Below, one piece after another: positions 31,126 through 41,344 of a stretch of 64,000 bases of DNA; within the stretch, counting starts at the first letter, position 1; each line of letters begins with the position of its first letter. Origin of the DNA: Erwinia persicina. GTDB lineage: Bacteria; Pseudomonadota; Gammaproteobacteria; Enterobacterales; Enterobacteriaceae. The stretch is from contig NZ_JACYMO010000008.1 of the NCBI RefSeq assembly GCF_014838825.1, positions 1 through 64,000 of the forward strand, read 5' to 3'. The notes under the pieces are model-generated. The model had not been told where the DNA came from and did no database searches. It saw nothing but the letters and a program-made list of their open reading frames with translations. Position numbers and translations under genes: made by a program.

Positions 31126-33084
31126 ATGCAGTGGTATCGTCTGCGCTTTCCCATCAAACTGACCTTTGCCATTCTGCTGGCGCTGATTGTCGGATTTGAG
31201 TTCAATCTGGAAACCCCTCGCTGGGCGGTGATGACCGCCGCCATCGTGGCCGGGGGGACGGCTTTTGCCGCCGGAGGCGATCCCTTCTCCGGTGCGCTGC
31301 GTCATCGCGGTATGCTCCGTATTATCGGTACCTTTATTGGCTGTATTGCCGCGGTAGCGATCATGGTAGCCACTATTCGCGCACCGGTGGTGATGCTGCT
31401 GCTCTGCTGCATCTGGGCGGGCGTTTGCGTGTGGATCTCCTCGCTGATGAAGGTGGAGAACTCCTATGCCCTGGGGCTGGCGGGTTACACAGCCCTGATT
31501 ATCGTGGTCAGCGTTGATGCTAACGGGTCGCTGCTGCTGGCCCCACAGTTTGCCGTTGAGCGTTGCAGTGAAATTATCATCGGCATTGTCTGCGCTATTC
31601 TGGCCGATATGCTGTTTTCACCGCGTTCCATTAAGCAGGATATTGACCGTGAAATTGATGCCCTGCTGGTGGAACAGTACCGCCTGATGCAGCTCTGCGT
31701 GGCTCATGCTGATAAGGATGAGGTCGATAAATGCTGGGCAGGTCTGGTGCGCCGTACCACCGCCCTGAACGGCATGCGTAATCATCTGATGATGGAGGCG
31801 GGACGCTGGCAAAAAATTGACCGGCGTCTGCGGGTGATGAACACGCTGTCGCTGACGTTGATCACCCAGGCGTGCGAGACCTTCCTGATCCAGAACACCC
31901 GCCAGGAGTATGTTCCCAGCCAGTTTCATCTGTTTTTCGAAAAACCGGTAGAAAATATCACTGATATTCATCAGCGGATGAAGGTGATGCGTCGGGTGAT
32001 CGCCGCCAGCGGCAGCAAGAATACGCCGACGACGATCCGTTCCTGGGTGGGCGCGGCCAGCCGTTACCTCCTGTTGCTTAAAGGCGTACACACCAACAGC
32101 AGTATCAGCCGTATGGAAGAAGAGATACTGAACGCGGAGCCGGTGGTAAAAATGCGCTCGGCGGAAAGCCGTCACGCCCTGGTCAACGGACTACGCACCT
32201 TTGTTGCTATCGCGGTGGGCTCCCTGTTCTGGCTGTGGACGGGCTGGACATCCGGCAGCGGGGCGATGGTGATGCTGGCTGTGATCACCTCTCTGGCTAT
32301 GCGTACACCGAATCCGCTGATGGTGGCGAAGGACTTCCTGTACGGTATGATTGTCGCCATCCCGCTGGGGTCTCTCTATTACATGGTGGTGATGCCTGGT
32401 ACGCAGCAAAGTATGCTATTGCTGTGTATTGCCCTGGGCCTGATCGCCTTTATCTGCGGTATTCTCATCCAGCGGCGTCAGATAGGGACGCTGGGCGCGC
32501 TGGTCGGAACCATTAATATCCTGACGCTGGATAATCCGATGAAATTTGAAGTCAGCCTGTTCCTCGATAGCGCACTCGGCCAGGCGATCGGCTGCTTTGT
32601 GGCGCTGCTGGTGATCCTGCTGATACGCGATACGTCAAAGGAGCGGGTTGGCAGAACGTTGCTGAATCGTCTGATGTATGCGGCGGTGTCTGCGCTAACG
32701 ACCAACTCCGCACGACGCAAAGAAAATCATCTGCCCGCGCTCTATCAGCAGCTCTTTATGCTGCTCAATATTTTTCCCAGCGATATCGATAAGTACCGTC
32801 TGGCGCTGACGCTGATTATCGCCCATCAGCGCATGCGGGATGCTGATGTGCCGGTCAACTCAGACCTTTCAGCCTTTCATAAACAGATGCGCCATACCGC
32901 TGATCGCGTTATTTCGGCGACGAGCGAGGGGAAAAAACGGCATTACTTCGAGCGTCTGCTGGCTGATTTTGGGGTTTACCAGCAAAAGCTGGTGCAGTAT
33001 GAGGCACCTGTCAGTGTCACCGAGCCGGTAGCTCGGCTGGCTGCAGTGCTAAAAAAATATCAGAATACGCTGATCCGGATCTGA
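31126..33084 (+). CDS. aaeB: p-Hydroxybenzoic acid efflux pump subunit AaeB
   Basis: This 652-residue inner-membrane exporter of the aromatic acid exporter (ArAE) family has two blocks of about five to six helices separated by a cytosolic domain (about residues 165-350). It contains [16 protein letters not shown] at the second block. With AaeA it exports aromatic carboxylic acids as a metabolic relief valve. The ATG at 31126 is preferred; a TTG at 31105 would overlap aaeA. Confidence 0.94.
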   Translation: MQWYRLRFPIKLTFAILLALIVGFEFNLETPRWAVMTAAIVAGGTAFAAGGDPFSGALRHRGMLRIIGTFIGCIAAVAIMVATIRAPVVMLLLCCIWAGVCVWISSLMKVENSYALGLAGYTALIIVVSVDANGSLLLAPQFAVERCSEIIIGIVCAILADMLFSPRSIKQDIDREIDALLVEQYRLMQLCVAHADKDEVDKCWAGLVRRTTALNGMRNHLMMEAGRWQKIDRRLRVMNTLSLTLITQACETFLIQNTRQEYVPSQFHLFFEKPVENITDIHQRMKVMRRVIAASGSKNTPTTIRSWVGAASRYLLLLKGVHTNSSISRMEEEILNAEPVVKMRSAESRHALVNGLRTFVAIAVGSLFWLWTGWTSGSGAMVMLAVITSLAMRTPNPLMVAKDFLYGMIVAIPLGSLYYMVVMPGTQQSMLLLCIALGLIAFICGILIQRRQIGTLGALVGTINILTLDNPMKFEVSLFLDSALGQAIGCFVALLVILLIRDTSKERVGRTLLNRLMYAAVSALTTNSARRKENHLPALYQQLFMLLNIFPSDIDKYRLALTLIIAHQRMRDADVPVNSDLSAFHKQMRHTADRVISATSEGKKRHYFERLLADFGVYQQKLVQYEAPVSVTEPVARLAAVLKKYQNTLIRI

Positions 33085-33091
33085 ATAAGCC

Positions 33092-33120
33092 GCTGGCAGC
33101 GCCCGCTGCCAGCATTTTTT
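33092..33120 (+). terminator. aaeXAB terminator
   Basis: GCTGGCAGCG and CGCTGCCAGC form a perfect 10-bp stem with a 2-nt loop, then ATTTTTT. It lies 7 nt after the aaeB stop and insulates gabD. Confidence 0.9.
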
Positions 33121-33223
33121 GCCGTCACATTCCCGCCACCCATGCCATTACGTCATAAAACGACCGTCGTTTGCCATCTATACTTATTCTCAGGCAAATA
33201 ATACCCCTATCAGGAGATGAGTC

Positions 33224-34678
33224 ATGGCCCTCTCAACGCTTAAGGATAACGAACTTTTTCAGACAGGTTTTCTGGTGGACGGCGTCTGGCAGCAGGCGGC
33301 CAGCACCTTTGATGTCTTAAACCCGGCGACGGGTGATGTCATTGCCCGGGTGGCAAAAGCGGGTAAAACGGAAACTGAGCAGGCTATCGCCGCCGCCGCG
33401 GCGGCTTTCCCCGCCTGGCGCGCTAAAACGGCCAAAGAGCGTGCAGAGATTTTGTACCGCTGGTATCAGCTGATGATTGAGCATAAAGCCTGGCTGGGTC
33501 AGTTGATGACCGCCGAACAGGGTAAGCCGCTGAAAGAGGCAGAGGGTGAAGTTGAGTATGCCGCCAGCTTTATTCAGTGGTTTGCCGAGCAGGCAAAGCG
33601 GGCCAATGGTGAAATTATTCCCCCGGCTAAGGCCGGTAGCCGGATTTTTGCCACCCGTGAGCCCATTGGCGTAGTGGCGGCTATTACCCCGTGGAATTTC
33701 CCGATGGCCATGCTGACCCGTAAGCTTGGCCCGGCGCTGGCGGCAGGCTGTACCGGTATTATTAAGCCCGCAAATAACACGCCGCTGTCTGCCTTTGCCC
33801 TGCTGGCGCTGGCGAAAAAGGCGGGGGTTCCAGACGGTGTGCTGAATGCGGTGGCGGGGGATACGCAGGCCATCAGCGATGCGATCATGGCCAGCCCGAT
33901 TGTGCGCAAGATCTCCTTCACCGGTTCTACGGAAGTGGGCAAGCTGCTGATGAGAAAGGCGGCAGACACGCTGAAGAAAGTGTCCATGGAACTGGGCGGC
34001 AACGCTCCCTATATCGTTTTCGATGACGCAGATATTGATGCGGCCGTTAAAGGTGCCATCGCCAATAAGTTCCGCAATGCCGGGCAGGTATGCGTCAGCG
34101 TCAACCGCTTCTTTATTCACAACAGCATATATGACCGTTTTGTCAGCCAACTCGCCGCTGAAGTGGGCAAGCTTAAAGTAGGGAATGGCATGGACGACGG
34201 GGTGATCGTCGGTCCGCTAATAGAGACATCTGCACTGGAAAAAGTGGAAGAGCACGTCAATGACGCAGTAGCAAAAGGCGGCAGGGTGGTGACGGGCGGT
34301 GCGCGGCACGCGCTGGGCGGGAATTTCTGGCAGCCGACCGTGATAGCCGAAGCCAGTGAAAGTATGAAGCTGGCGCAGGAGGAGACCTTCGGGCCGGTAG
34401 CCGCCTGCTTCCGTTTCGATGAAGAGGATGAGGTGATCCGCCGCGCTAACGACACCGAGTTTGGTCTGGCCGCCTATTTTTATACCCGAGATTTGCAGCG
34501 GGTATTCCGCGTGTCCGCCGCGCTGGAAAGCGGTATGGTGGGGATCAATGAGTGCGCAGTCTCTACCGAGCTGGCCCCGTTTGGCGGCGTCAAAGAGTCG
34601 GGGCTGGGACGTGAAGGGTCGGTGCTGGGACTGGACGAGTTTATGGAAGTGAAAGCCCTGCATCTTGGCGGGCTTTAG
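33224..34678 (+). CDS. gabD: NAD(P)-dependent aldehyde dehydrogenase, succinate-semialdehyde dehydrogenase type
   Basis: This 484-residue enzyme should oxidise succinate semialdehyde to succinate, the last step of 4-aminobutyrate breakdown. TPWNFP carries the oxyanion Asn158, MELGGN carries Glu256 and NAGQVC carries the nucleophile Cys290. The length matches GabD (482). The residue two after the nucleophile is Ser292, where E. coli GabD has Cys. No gabT, gabP or csiD lies beside it, so the natural substrate is less certain than the fold. It is absent from this position in E. coli. Confidence 0.85.
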   Translation: MALSTLKDNELFQTGFLVDGVWQQAASTFDVLNPATGDVIARVAKAGKTETEQAIAAAAAAFPAWRAKTAKERAEILYRWYQLMIEHKAWLGQLMTAEQGKPLKEAEGEVEYAASFIQWFAEQAKRANGEIIPPAKAGSRIFATREPIGVVAAITPWNFPMAMLTRKLGPALAAGCTGIIKPANNTPLSAFALLALAKKAGVPDGVLNAVAGDTQAISDAIMASPIVRKISFTGSTEVGKLLMRKAADTLKKVSMELGGNAPYIVFDDADIDAAVKGAIANKFRNAGQVCVSVNRFFIHNSIYDRFVSQLAAEVGKLKVGNGMDDGVIVGPLIETSALEKVEEHVNDAVAKGGRVVTGGARHALGGNFWQPTVIAEASESMKLAQEETFGPVAACFRFDEEDEVIRRANDTEFGLAAYFYTRDLQRVFRVSAALESGMVGINECAVSTELAPFGGVKESGLGREGSVLGLDEFMEVKALHLGGL

Positions 34679-34715
34679 CCCGGTGAACGGCGAGGTGTCC
34701 TGCGGAGCAGTCAGT

Positions 34716-34985
34716 ATGAGAAAAGAGTGTTTTGATTTTAACGAAATTGTCGATCAGGCCCATTTCTACCGTCAGTTCAGCGAACGATTCGGGCTGACGG
34801 CTGGGGGGATCGCTGACCTGGACAGCCTTTGGGATGCCATTATTCAGCCACGCATACCTTTGCCACTGGAAATAGAGTTTATTCATCTGGGTAGTGGCCA
34901 GAAGCGGCGTTACGGTGCGTTGATCCTGCTGTTTGATGAGGCAGAAGAGGAGCTGGATGGTCAGCTGCGCTTTAATGTCCGATAA
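34716..34985 (+). CDS. yhcO: Barstar-family protein YhcO
   Basis: This 89-residue protein is like barstar, the RNase inhibitor, and follows E. coli YhcO closely ([35 protein letters not shown]). No barnase-like RNase gene lies nearby, so an inhibitor role is not supported by context. The start at 34716 (MRKECFDF) gives the family length. It is 37 nt after gabD and may be cotranscribed. Confidence 0.9.
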   Translation: MRKECFDFNEIVDQAHFYRQFSERFGLTAGGIADLDSLWDAIIQPRIPLPLEIEFIHLGSGQKRRYGALILLFDEAEEELDGQLRFNVR

Positions 34986-34993
34986 CCAGAAAT

Positions 34994-35023
34994 AAAAAGG
35001 GCCCCGGCGAACGGGGCCAAAAA
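34994..35023 (-). terminator. Terminator of the yhcN cluster
   Basis: GGCCCCG and CGGGGCC pair around GCGAA. On the minus strand the stem is followed by CTTTTTATTT. It lies about 45 nt beyond the stop of the last yhcN copy; the run of A/T on both sides also lets it serve yhcO. Confidence 0.8.
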
Positions 35024-35067
35024 GTTCGTCTGGCCTGCCCATGATGGGGCTGGCTGTCGACGAGGAA

Positions 35068-35331
35068 TTACTTATAGAGCTCGGCAGTGGCGTGCCAGCT
35101 GTCCTGATTACGCGCTTCAATAATGCGATAAGCGTGAGCACCTTCACTATCAGCCTTCGCTGACAGCTGCTGACGGATATCAGATGGCGTACCCGCCACG
35201 CCGCTTAACGTAATTGTCCCCGCAGATTGCAGATTTTCAGCCTGCTGGCTGTTCACCAGCTGTGCAGCAGATGCGCCAGCGCTGATGACGGATAGCAGAC
35301 CCAATGCAGCGATGGTTGTTTTCATTTTCAT
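35068..35331 (-). CDS. YhcN-family periplasmic stress protein (copy 1)
   Basis: This 87-residue DUF1471 (YdgH/BhsA/McbA) protein has a signal peptide (MKMKTTIAALGLLSVISAGASA) and a mature domain with TITLSGVAGTPSDIRQQL and YRIIEARNQDSWHATAELYK. Family members are periplasmic and tied to stress, biofilm or acid responses. The start at 35331 sits 7 nt after GAGGAG. It is one of three tandem paralogues. It shares the HATA-LYK tail with all and is nearest to copy 2. Confidence 0.88.
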   Translation of the reverse strand: MKMKTTIAALGLLSVISAGASAAQLVNSQQAENLQSAGTITLSGVAGTPSDIRQQLSAKADSEGAHAYRIIEARNQDSWHATAELYK

Positions 35332-35423
35332 TTTAATCTCCTCATTGTGACCAACAACCTGCGGATTCAATATCATGACCGCAGTCATGTCACGGCCGGG
35401 CGTTTCAGGCACCCGATACGGTG

Positions 35424-35693
35424 TTATTTATACAGCTGGGCAGTGGCGTGATAGTTATCGCCGTTACGCGCTTCGATGATGCGATAAGAGGTTGCACCCT
35501 GACGATCGGCTTTTTCAGAAAGCTGATGGCGGATATCCATTGGCGTTCCGGCAATACCGCTCACGCTCACGGTACCCACCGCTTGCAGGTTCTGGCTGGC
35601 AACCTGATCATTGGTTACCAGGTTTGCGGCAGCGGCACCGAATGAGAGAACAGAAGCAAGACCTAACGCAGCGACAGTAAATGTGGTTTTCAT
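35424..35693 (-). CDS. YhcN-family periplasmic stress protein (copy 2)
   Basis: This 89-residue DUF1471 protein has a signal peptide (MKTTFTVAALGLASVLSFGAAA, cleavage after AAA) and a mature part with TVSVSGIAGTPMDIRHQL. E. coli has one yhcN in this place. The gap of 92 nt to copy 1 and 117 nt to copy 3, each with its own ribosome site, suggests separate or partly separate expression. Confidence 0.9.
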   Translation of the reverse strand: MKTTFTVAALGLASVLSFGAAAANLVTNDQVASQNLQAVGTVSVSGIAGTPMDIRHQLSEKADRQGATSYRIIEARNGDNYHATAQLYK

Positions 35694-35810
35694 GATAAAG
35701 ACTCCAGAATGTAGGTTTCGCGGTAACCGAAAGGGCTAAAAAGCGTTTGTTATACTTGGGGTTACCGTATTGATTAAATAATTAATTCAGATGCAGGCAA
35801 ACTGTCTGAC

Positions 35811-36074
35811 TTATTTGTACAGCAGGGCAGTCGCGTGCCAGTTACCGTTCTCGTAGTTTTCGATAACGCGGTAAGCGCTTGCGCCTTTCTCTGTGGCTTT
35901 ATTATTCAGTGCTTCACGCACGTCCATGGGAGAACCGGCAACGCCACTGACGCTGATCACGCCCATTGACTGCAGGTCTTTAGCCTGTTCGGCGTTAACC
36001 GATTCAGCGGCAAAAGCACCAAATGACAGCGCAGATAACACGCCAAATGCGGCAATAATAGTTTTAATGTTCAT
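35811..36074 (-). CDS. yhcN: YhcN-family periplasmic stress protein (copy 3)
   Basis: This 87-residue DUF1471 protein (signal peptide MNIKTIIAAFGVLSALSFGAFA) is the first in the row and looks closest to E. coli YhcN by its signal peptide and length. The mature part reads VISVSGVAGSPMDVREAL and ends NGNWHATALLYK. In E. coli yhcN responds to acid and cytoplasmic pH. A CRP/FNR-like palindrome lies 40 bp upstream. Confidence 0.9.
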   Translation of the reverse strand: MNIKTIIAAFGVLSALSFGAFAAESVNAEQAKDLQSMGVISVSGVAGSPMDVREALNNKATEKGASAYRVIENYENGNWHATALLYK

Positions 36075-36113
36075 GATAATTTCCTCGTCAACTGTTTTTA
36101 TCTTTTTGAATAC

Positions 36114-36141
36114 TGTGATTTGCATCACGAAAACAAGTATA
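36114..36141 (-). promoter_or_regulatory. yhcN promoter region with CRP/FNR-like palindrome
   Basis: The minus strand has a -10 TATACT (36136-36141), followed by CGTGATGCAAATCACA (36114-36129), a near-perfect CRP palindrome that also resembles FNR (TTGAT-N4-ATCAA). The site overlaps the expected start point, so a bound regulator would repress. Assigned from pattern only. Confidence 0.5.
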
Positions 36142-36424
36142 GATCTAATAACGTAAAAAATTAATAGCATGCTAATAATGTTTTGTTGGGATTCTTCCTA
36201 CGCCTTGTGGTTTTTAATAACCAGACGTTATAAAAAATGCGTATAGTTTAACCACTCACTGTTAAAACCTTGTAAAAACAGCAGGCTGGGTGAAATTAGC
36301 GATCTGTGCTGTTAGTCGGTGCCGATCACATCGCTGAAATGAATCCAGAGGGTCTTACTGGCAGGTTGAGAATGGAAAAGGTAGTGGAATATATCGTTGT
36401 TCAGGATTTTAGTAGGGGATTAGA

Positions 36425-36448
36425 AAAGGCCGGTGAGATACGGCCTTT
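36425..36448 (-). terminator. argR terminator
   Basis: AAAGGCCG and CGGCCTTT form a perfect stem around GTGAGATA, with TTTTC on the minus strand. It lies about 52 nt beyond the argR stop. Confidence 0.75.
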
Positions 36449-36500
36449 CGCACAATGACGCGACACCAGGTATTGCCTGCAGGTTAACTGCGTCTGTGGC

Positions 36501-36974
<474 letters not shown>

Positions 36975-37017
36975 TTACCGATAAAAGGGAGTGATTAAAG
37001 GATATCCGCAGCGGGAT

Positions 37018-37055
37018 ATGACATTATTATGCAGTTAAATGAATTTTTATGCAAA
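37018..37055. promoter_or_regulatory. Two ARG boxes (ArgR operator)
   Basis: AATGAATTTTTATGCAAA at 37038-37055 agrees with the ARG consensus TNTGNATWWWWATNCANA at all but the first position. A weaker second box is at 37018-37035, 2 bp away. E. coli arg operators mostly have 3-bp spacing, and I recall that argR itself is the 2-bp exception. The boxes lie about 50-85 bp upstream of the argR start. Confidence 0.7.
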
Positions 37056-37169
37056 TAAGAAATGATTCAGGGGGGCATCGCTACCGGTGGGAAGGTAGTT
37101 TAGCAAATTTTAGTGCCGAAAAGAATTTGCTGAAACTGTGCTGAAATACGCACGATGTGAACAGTTTGT

Positions 37170-37175
37170 TATAAT
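37170..37175 (+). promoter_or_regulatory. mdh promoter (-10)
   Basis: A perfect TATAAT lies 112 nt upstream of the mdh start. The -35 region is poor, as expected for an activated promoter. E. coli mdh is controlled by ArcA and carbon source; a sequence TGTGAACAGTTTGTTA just upstream is a weak CRP-like site. Confidence 0.5.
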
Positions 37176-37287
37176 GATGAGGTTGTCCGCATCAGCGCTA
37201 AAGGTGTAATGTAACGCCGCATCACAATGCAAATGTAGATGGATTTCCCGGCACATGTAATATTCAAAATATAATAAGGAGTTTAGG

Positions 37288-38223
37288 ATGAAAGTTGCAG
37301 TCCTCGGTGCAGCAGGTGGTATTGGTCAGGCTCTTGCCCTCCTGCTTAAAACTCAGCTTCCGGCTGGCTCAGAACTCTCTCTGTACGACATCGCCCCAGT
37401 GACCCCAGGTGTAGCGGTGGATTTAAGCCATATCCCTACCTCAGTCAGCATTGAAGGTTTCAGCGGTGAAGATGCAACCCCTGCATTGCAGGGCGCTGAC
37501 GTCGTGCTGATTTCTGCCGGTGTGGCCCGTAAACCCGGAATGGATCGTTCAGATCTTTTCAATGTTAATGCCGGTATTGTGCGTAATCTGATTGAGCAGG
37601 TGGCATCAACCTGCCCGAAAGCGCTGATCGGTATCATTACCAACCCGGTGAATACTACCGTTGCTATCGCAGCTGAAGTGCTGAAAAAAGCGGGCGTTTA
37701 CGATAAAAATAAACTGTTTGGCGTGACCACGTTGGACATTATTCGCGCCAATACCTTTGTTGCAGCGCTGAAAGGTAAGCAGCCTCAGGACCTGAATGTG
37801 CCGGTGGTCGGTGGCCACTCTGGCGTCACTATTCTGCCACTGCTGTCGCAGATCCCTGGCGTAACGTTCAGTGAGCAGGAAGCCGCTGACCTGACGAAAC
37901 GTATCCAGAATGCCGGTACTGAAGTGGTGGAAGCAAAAGCCGGTGGCGGTTCTGCCACGCTGTCCATGGGTCAGGCGGCGGCTGTCTTTGGCCTGTCACT
38001 GGTGCGCGCCCTGAAGGGTGAAAGCAATGTTGTCGTCTGTGCTTATGTGGAAGGGGACGGCGAATACGCACGCTTCTTCTCACAGCCGGTACTGTTAGGC
38101 AAAAACGGTATTGAAGAGCGTCGTCCGATTGGCCAGTTGAGTGCGTTTGAAAAGCAGTCGCTTGACGGCATGCTGGCTACGCTGAAAAGTGATATTACCC
38201 TCGGCGAAGACTTCGTTAAGTAA
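37288..38223 (+). CDS. mdh: Malate dehydrogenase (NAD)
   Basis: This 311-residue cytosolic TCA-cycle enzyme oxidises malate to oxaloacetate with NAD. The Rossmann motif GAAGGIGQA is at residues 7-15, the substrate loop with [11 protein letters not shown] near residues 80-90, and the catalytic His lies in [11 protein letters not shown] near 177. Length is one less than E. coli Mdh. It is behind AAGGAG and is divergent from argR. Confidence 0.98.
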   Translation: MKVAVLGAAGGIGQALALLLKTQLPAGSELSLYDIAPVTPGVAVDLSHIPTSVSIEGFSGEDATPALQGADVVLISAGVARKPGMDRSDLFNVNAGIVRNLIEQVASTCPKALIGIITNPVNTTVAIAAEVLKKAGVYDKNKLFGVTTLDIIRANTFVAALKGKQPQDLNVPVVGGHSGVTILPLLSQIPGVTFSEQEAADLTKRIQNAGTEVVEAKAGGGSATLSMGQAAAVFGLSLVRALKGESNVVVCAYVEGDGEYARFFSQPVLLGKNGIEERRPIGQLSAFEKQSLDGMLATLKSDITLGEDFVK

Positions 38224-38233
38224 TCGCTTTATA

Positions 38234-38271
38234 CCGGGAGCTGCCGCCTGATGCAGGACTGCCGCTCCCGG
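38234..38271 (+). terminator. mdh terminator
   Basis: CCGGGAGC and GCTCCCGG form an 8-bp stem, 10 nt after the mdh stop. The loop is 22 nt and the following T stretch is weak. It lies between convergent mdh and degS. Confidence 0.6.
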
Positions 38272-38294
38272 ATCTGCTTTGTCACCCCGAAGGA

Positions 38295-39362
38295 TTATTG
38301 ACTCTGTCCCGGATTCTCGTCCGGATACTCCTGCACCGTAACGGGTAGCGTCAGTTTTTTATCCTCACGGCTGATTTCCACATTAATCACCGTCCCCGGA
38401 CGGATCTCCGCCACCTGGTCCATGGTTTCCATGGGCGAGATAGCCGGAACATTATTCACCCGCGTAATCACATCGTTAACCCGGATACCGGCCGCATCGG
38501 CGGGCCCACCTGCTTTCACTACGGTGACCACGATCCCCTGGCCCTGGGGATGCTCCATACCGCTATTTTGCCCGCTAAACCGCCGAAACTCCTGGCCGGT
38601 TATCCCAATGTAGCCACGGATCACGCGTCCGTCGCGGATCAGCTTTTCCATCACCTTGGTCGCCAGTTTAGTCGGTATGGCAAAGCCGAGTCCTTCCGGG
38701 GTTTCGCCATTGCTGCTTTTATCAAATGACAGGGTGTTAATTCCCATCAGCTCACCCAGTGAGTTGATCAGCGCTCCGCCTGAGTTACCCCGGTTAATTG
38801 AGGCATCCGTCTGCAGGAAATCCTGATGACGGGAAGGGCTCAGGCCGACGCGGCCGGTGGCGCCAATGATGCCCTGTGTCACCGTCTGACCGATGTTATA
38901 CGGGTTACCAATCGCCATCACCAGGTCGCCAACGTGCGCAATACGCTGCGGGTTGATGGGGATAACGGGCAGATTAGTGGCATTGATTTTCAGCACGGCC
39001 AAATCGGTGAGAGAGTCCGACCCGACCAGCATGGCTTCGAAATAACGGCCATCCTGCAGGTTGACGATAATCTGGCTGGCATCGTTAATCACATGTTTAT
39101 TGGTCAGGATATAGCCGCGGGGATCCATGATAACGCCCGATCCCAGCACGTCACTGGCACCGTTGGCGCTGCGGTTGTACACGTAAACCACGGCAGGCGC
39201 TGCGCGTCGTACGCCTGTGTTGTAGCTGACCGGCTCTTCGCTGGTACTGACAGTTGAATGTGACAGCAGGTCGCTACCCAGCCTGAGGCCAGGTATGGCG
39301 ACGAGAAGAAGACCAGCCACAATCAGGCCAAGGATCACTGAACGCAAAATTTTAAGAAACAT
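38295..39362 (-). CDS. degS: Site-1 protease DegS, sigma-E stress sensor
   Basis: This 355-residue inner-membrane serine protease starts sigmaE activation by cleaving anti-sigma RseA when unfolded outer-membrane proteins bind its PDZ domain. The N-terminal anchor is about residues 5-27. The catalytic triad is NKHVIND (His), SLTDLAVL (Asp) and NRGNSGGAL (Ser). One PDZ domain follows. The start at 39362 (MFLKILRS) gives exactly the E. coli length. Confidence 0.96.
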   Translation of the reverse strand: MFLKILRSVILGLIVAGLLLVAIPGLRLGSDLLSHSTVSTSEEPVSYNTGVRRAAPAVVYVYNRSANGASDVLGSGVIMDPRGYILTNKHVINDASQIIVNLQDGRYFEAMLVGSDSLTDLAVLKINATNLPVIPINPQRIAHVGDLVMAIGNPYNIGQTVTQGIIGATGRVGLSPSRHQDFLQTDASINRGNSGGALINSLGELMGINTLSFDKSSNGETPEGLGFAIPTKLATKVMEKLIRDGRVIRGYIGITGQEFRRFSGQNSGMEHPQGQGIVVTVVKAGGPADAAGIRVNDVITRVNNVPAISPMETMDQVAEIRPGTVINVEISREDKKLTLPVTVQEYPDENPGQSQ

Positions 39363-39410
39363 GGTCTTAGGCGGTGAATGAATGGACGAATGGCAGGATA
39401 GCATGAGTTA

Positions 39411-39436
39411 CGCAGACACAGTAGCCTGTGTCTGCG
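39411..39436 (-). terminator. Hairpin between degQ and degS
   Basis: CGCAGACACAG and CTGTGTCTGCG form a perfect 11-bp stem around TAGC, 6 nt beyond the degQ stop. There is no T run. It probably separates degQ and degS messages. Confidence 0.6.
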
Positions 39437-39442
39437 CAAGGG

Positions 39443-40828
39443 TTAAGGCAACAGCAGATAGATATTCTCGCCGCCGCGCATGACGCTCAGCGCCAGCAGC
39501 GGAGGTTTTGCTTCCAGCAGTTTACGCAGTTCAGCCAGATTCTGCACCGGCGTGCGGTTAACGCCGACAATCACATCGTCTTTTTGCAAGCCAAACTGGG
39601 CGGCAGGGGTTGATTTGGCAACCTCGTCGACCTTCACGCCTTTTGTGCCGTCTTTTGCTGCGCCATCACTAAGGGTCGCGCCCTGCAGGGCGGGGGTCAG
39701 CAGGGCGGCGCTGGCACTGCTCTGGGTACTGTTATCCAGTTTGACAGTGACCGTCTGCGGCTTACCGTCATGGATCAGGCCAATTTTCACTTCCTGGCCC
39801 GGTGGCGTGGTGCCAATTTTCACCCGCAGTTCAGCAAAGTTGTTGACGGCTTTGTCATTAACGCTGGTAATAATATCACCGGCCTTGATCCCGGCTTTCG
39901 CCGCCGCCGACTGTGGCAGTACCTCATTGACGAAAGCGCCGCGCTGCACGTCGACATTAAACGCTTTCGCCATATCGGCCGTCATCTCAGTGCCTTTAAT
40001 GCCTAACTGACCGCGTTTCACCTCACCAAACTGGATCAGCTGCTGCGCCAGGCCCATCGCCATATTGCTCGGGATAGCAAAGCCGATACCGATATTGCCG
40101 CCGCTCGAAGCCAGAATGGCGGTGTTCAGACCAATCAGTTCGCCGTTGAGGTTTACCAGCGCACCACCGGAGTTACCGCGGTTAATGGCGGCATCGGTCT
40201 GAATAAAGTTCTCCAGCCCTTCAAGATTCAGGCCGCTGCGCCCCAGGGCAGAGACAATACCGGAGGTGGCGGTCTGACCCAGCCCAAATGGGTTACCGAT
40301 GGCCACGGCAAAATCCCCGACTTTCAACTTATCAGAGTCAGCGATCTTGACCTGAGTGAGGTGAGTGGCGTCCTTCAGCTGGATCAGGGCGATATCGGTC
40401 TGTTCATCGCGGCCAACCAGTTTGGCATCGAACTCACGGCCATCGCTCAGCTGGACGCTGATTTTGTCCGCCCCGCTCACCACGTGGTTATTGGTTAAGA
40501 CATAGCCTTTTGCTGCATCAATGATGACACCTGAGGCCAGGCCTTCAAACTCTTCGGATTTGTCATCACCCTGTGCGCCGTCCTGGCCATTCTGGTCGAA
40601 GAAGCGCTTTAACTGATCCGGGATGGGCTGCTGCTGACTGTCGCTTTCCGTTCCCTCAACATGCACGCTGACGACCGCAGGTAACACAGTTTCCAGCATG
40701 GGGGCCAGGCTTGGCAGAGGATCTCCCTGAACCTGCGAGGGGAGTGCTGCCTGGGTTGCCGGTACCACCGCCATATTGACGCCAATACTCAATGCTAATG
40801 CACTTAACAGAAATGATGTCTTTTTCAT
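39443..40828 (-). CDS. degQ: Periplasmic serine endoprotease DegQ
   Basis: This 461-residue HtrA protease/chaperone has a signal peptide (about residues 1-27, ending TQAA), then the triad NNHVVSG (His), EQTDIALI (Asp) and NRGNSGGAL (Ser), and two PDZ domains. It resembles DegQ more than DegP in having a short LA loop and the C-terminal YLLLP. It is followed by degS as in E. coli. Confidence 0.95.
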   Translation of the reverse strand: MKKTSFLLSALALSIGVNMAVVPATQAALPSQVQGDPLPSLAPMLETVLPAVVSVHVEGTESDSQQQPIPDQLKRFFDQNGQDGAQGDDKSEEFEGLASGVIIDAAKGYVLTNNHVVSGADKISVQLSDGREFDAKLVGRDEQTDIALIQLKDATHLTQVKIADSDKLKVGDFAVAIGNPFGLGQTATSGIVSALGRSGLNLEGLENFIQTDAAINRGNSGGALVNLNGELIGLNTAILASSGGNIGIGFAIPSNMAMGLAQQLIQFGEVKRGQLGIKGTEMTADMAKAFNVDVQRGAFVNEVLPQSAAAKAGIKAGDIITSVNDKAVNNFAELRVKIGTTPPGQEVKIGLIHDGKPQTVTVKLDNSTQSSASAALLTPALQGATLSDGAAKDGTKGVKVDEVAKSTPAAQFGLQKDDVIVGVNRTPVQNLAELRKLLEAKPPLLALSVMRGGENIYLLLP

Positions 40829-40910
40829 CGGAACTCAGCTCTCGCTATCAGGGGAAGGGGGGGAACCGAAATTGCAGGCAATATGTTGAGTCAAACAGGT
40901 ATGACAATGT

Positions 40911-40937
40911 AAAAACAGGGGGCACGACACGGCCCCC
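40911..40937 (-). terminator. zapG terminator
   Basis: GGGGGC and GCCCCC pair around ACGACACG, with TGTTTTTAC following on the minus strand. It lies 9 nt after the zapG stop. Confidence 0.7.
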
Positions 40938-40945
40938 GACACACA

Positions 40946-41344
40946 TTACTTTGCGGCGCGCTCACCGCGCAGCAGGCCAGATGCACTGTCCGGGTAATCA
41001 CGTGGCATCTGTACCGGCACCTGATCGTTATCCGCTTCGGACTCGGTCAGCTGATAAGCGAACGGGTTTTTTTCACCCGGCAGGTTTGGCAGCAGGTCAT
41101 TCGATCCTTTAGCCATATGCTGATAAAGCTGACGATAGTCACGCGCCATGTTATCCAGCAGCTCTGCGCTGTGGGCAAAATGGTTGGTCAGCTCTTCACG
41201 GTAATCGGCCAGTTCGGCTTTACTTTTTTCCAGCTCATACTGCAGGCTGCGCTGCTCACGCAGTTTCCTGTTACCGAAACGCATGGCGACCGCGCCAATA
41301 ATAATCCCAACTACTAACCCAATAAGCGCATATTCCCAGGTCAT
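40946..41344 (-). CDS. zapG: Z-ring associated protein ZapG (YhcB)
   Basis: This 132-residue inner-membrane protein has one N-terminal helix (about residues 5-22) and a cytosolic coiled coil (about residues 29-80). YhcB links cell division, envelope growth and the elongasome in E. coli. MTWEYALIGLVVGIIIGAVA and QMPRDYPD are conserved. The start at 41344 gives the E. coli length; an ATG four codons earlier is possible. It is divergent from zapE. Confidence 0.94.
   Translation of the reverse strand: MTWEYALIGLVVGIIIGAVAMRFGNRKLREQRSLQYELEKSKAELADYREELTNHFAHSAELLDNMARDYRQLYQHMAKGSNDLLPNLPGEKNPFAYQLTESEADNDQVPVQMPRDYPDSASGLLRGERAAK

Larger units (their letters stand above)
36075..36500. other. 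Intergenic region argR-yhcN
   Basis: These 426 bp contain the yhcN promoter region at the left and the argR terminator at 36425-36448. The rest is A/T-rich and shows no open frame with a recognisable product. Confidence 0.5.
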
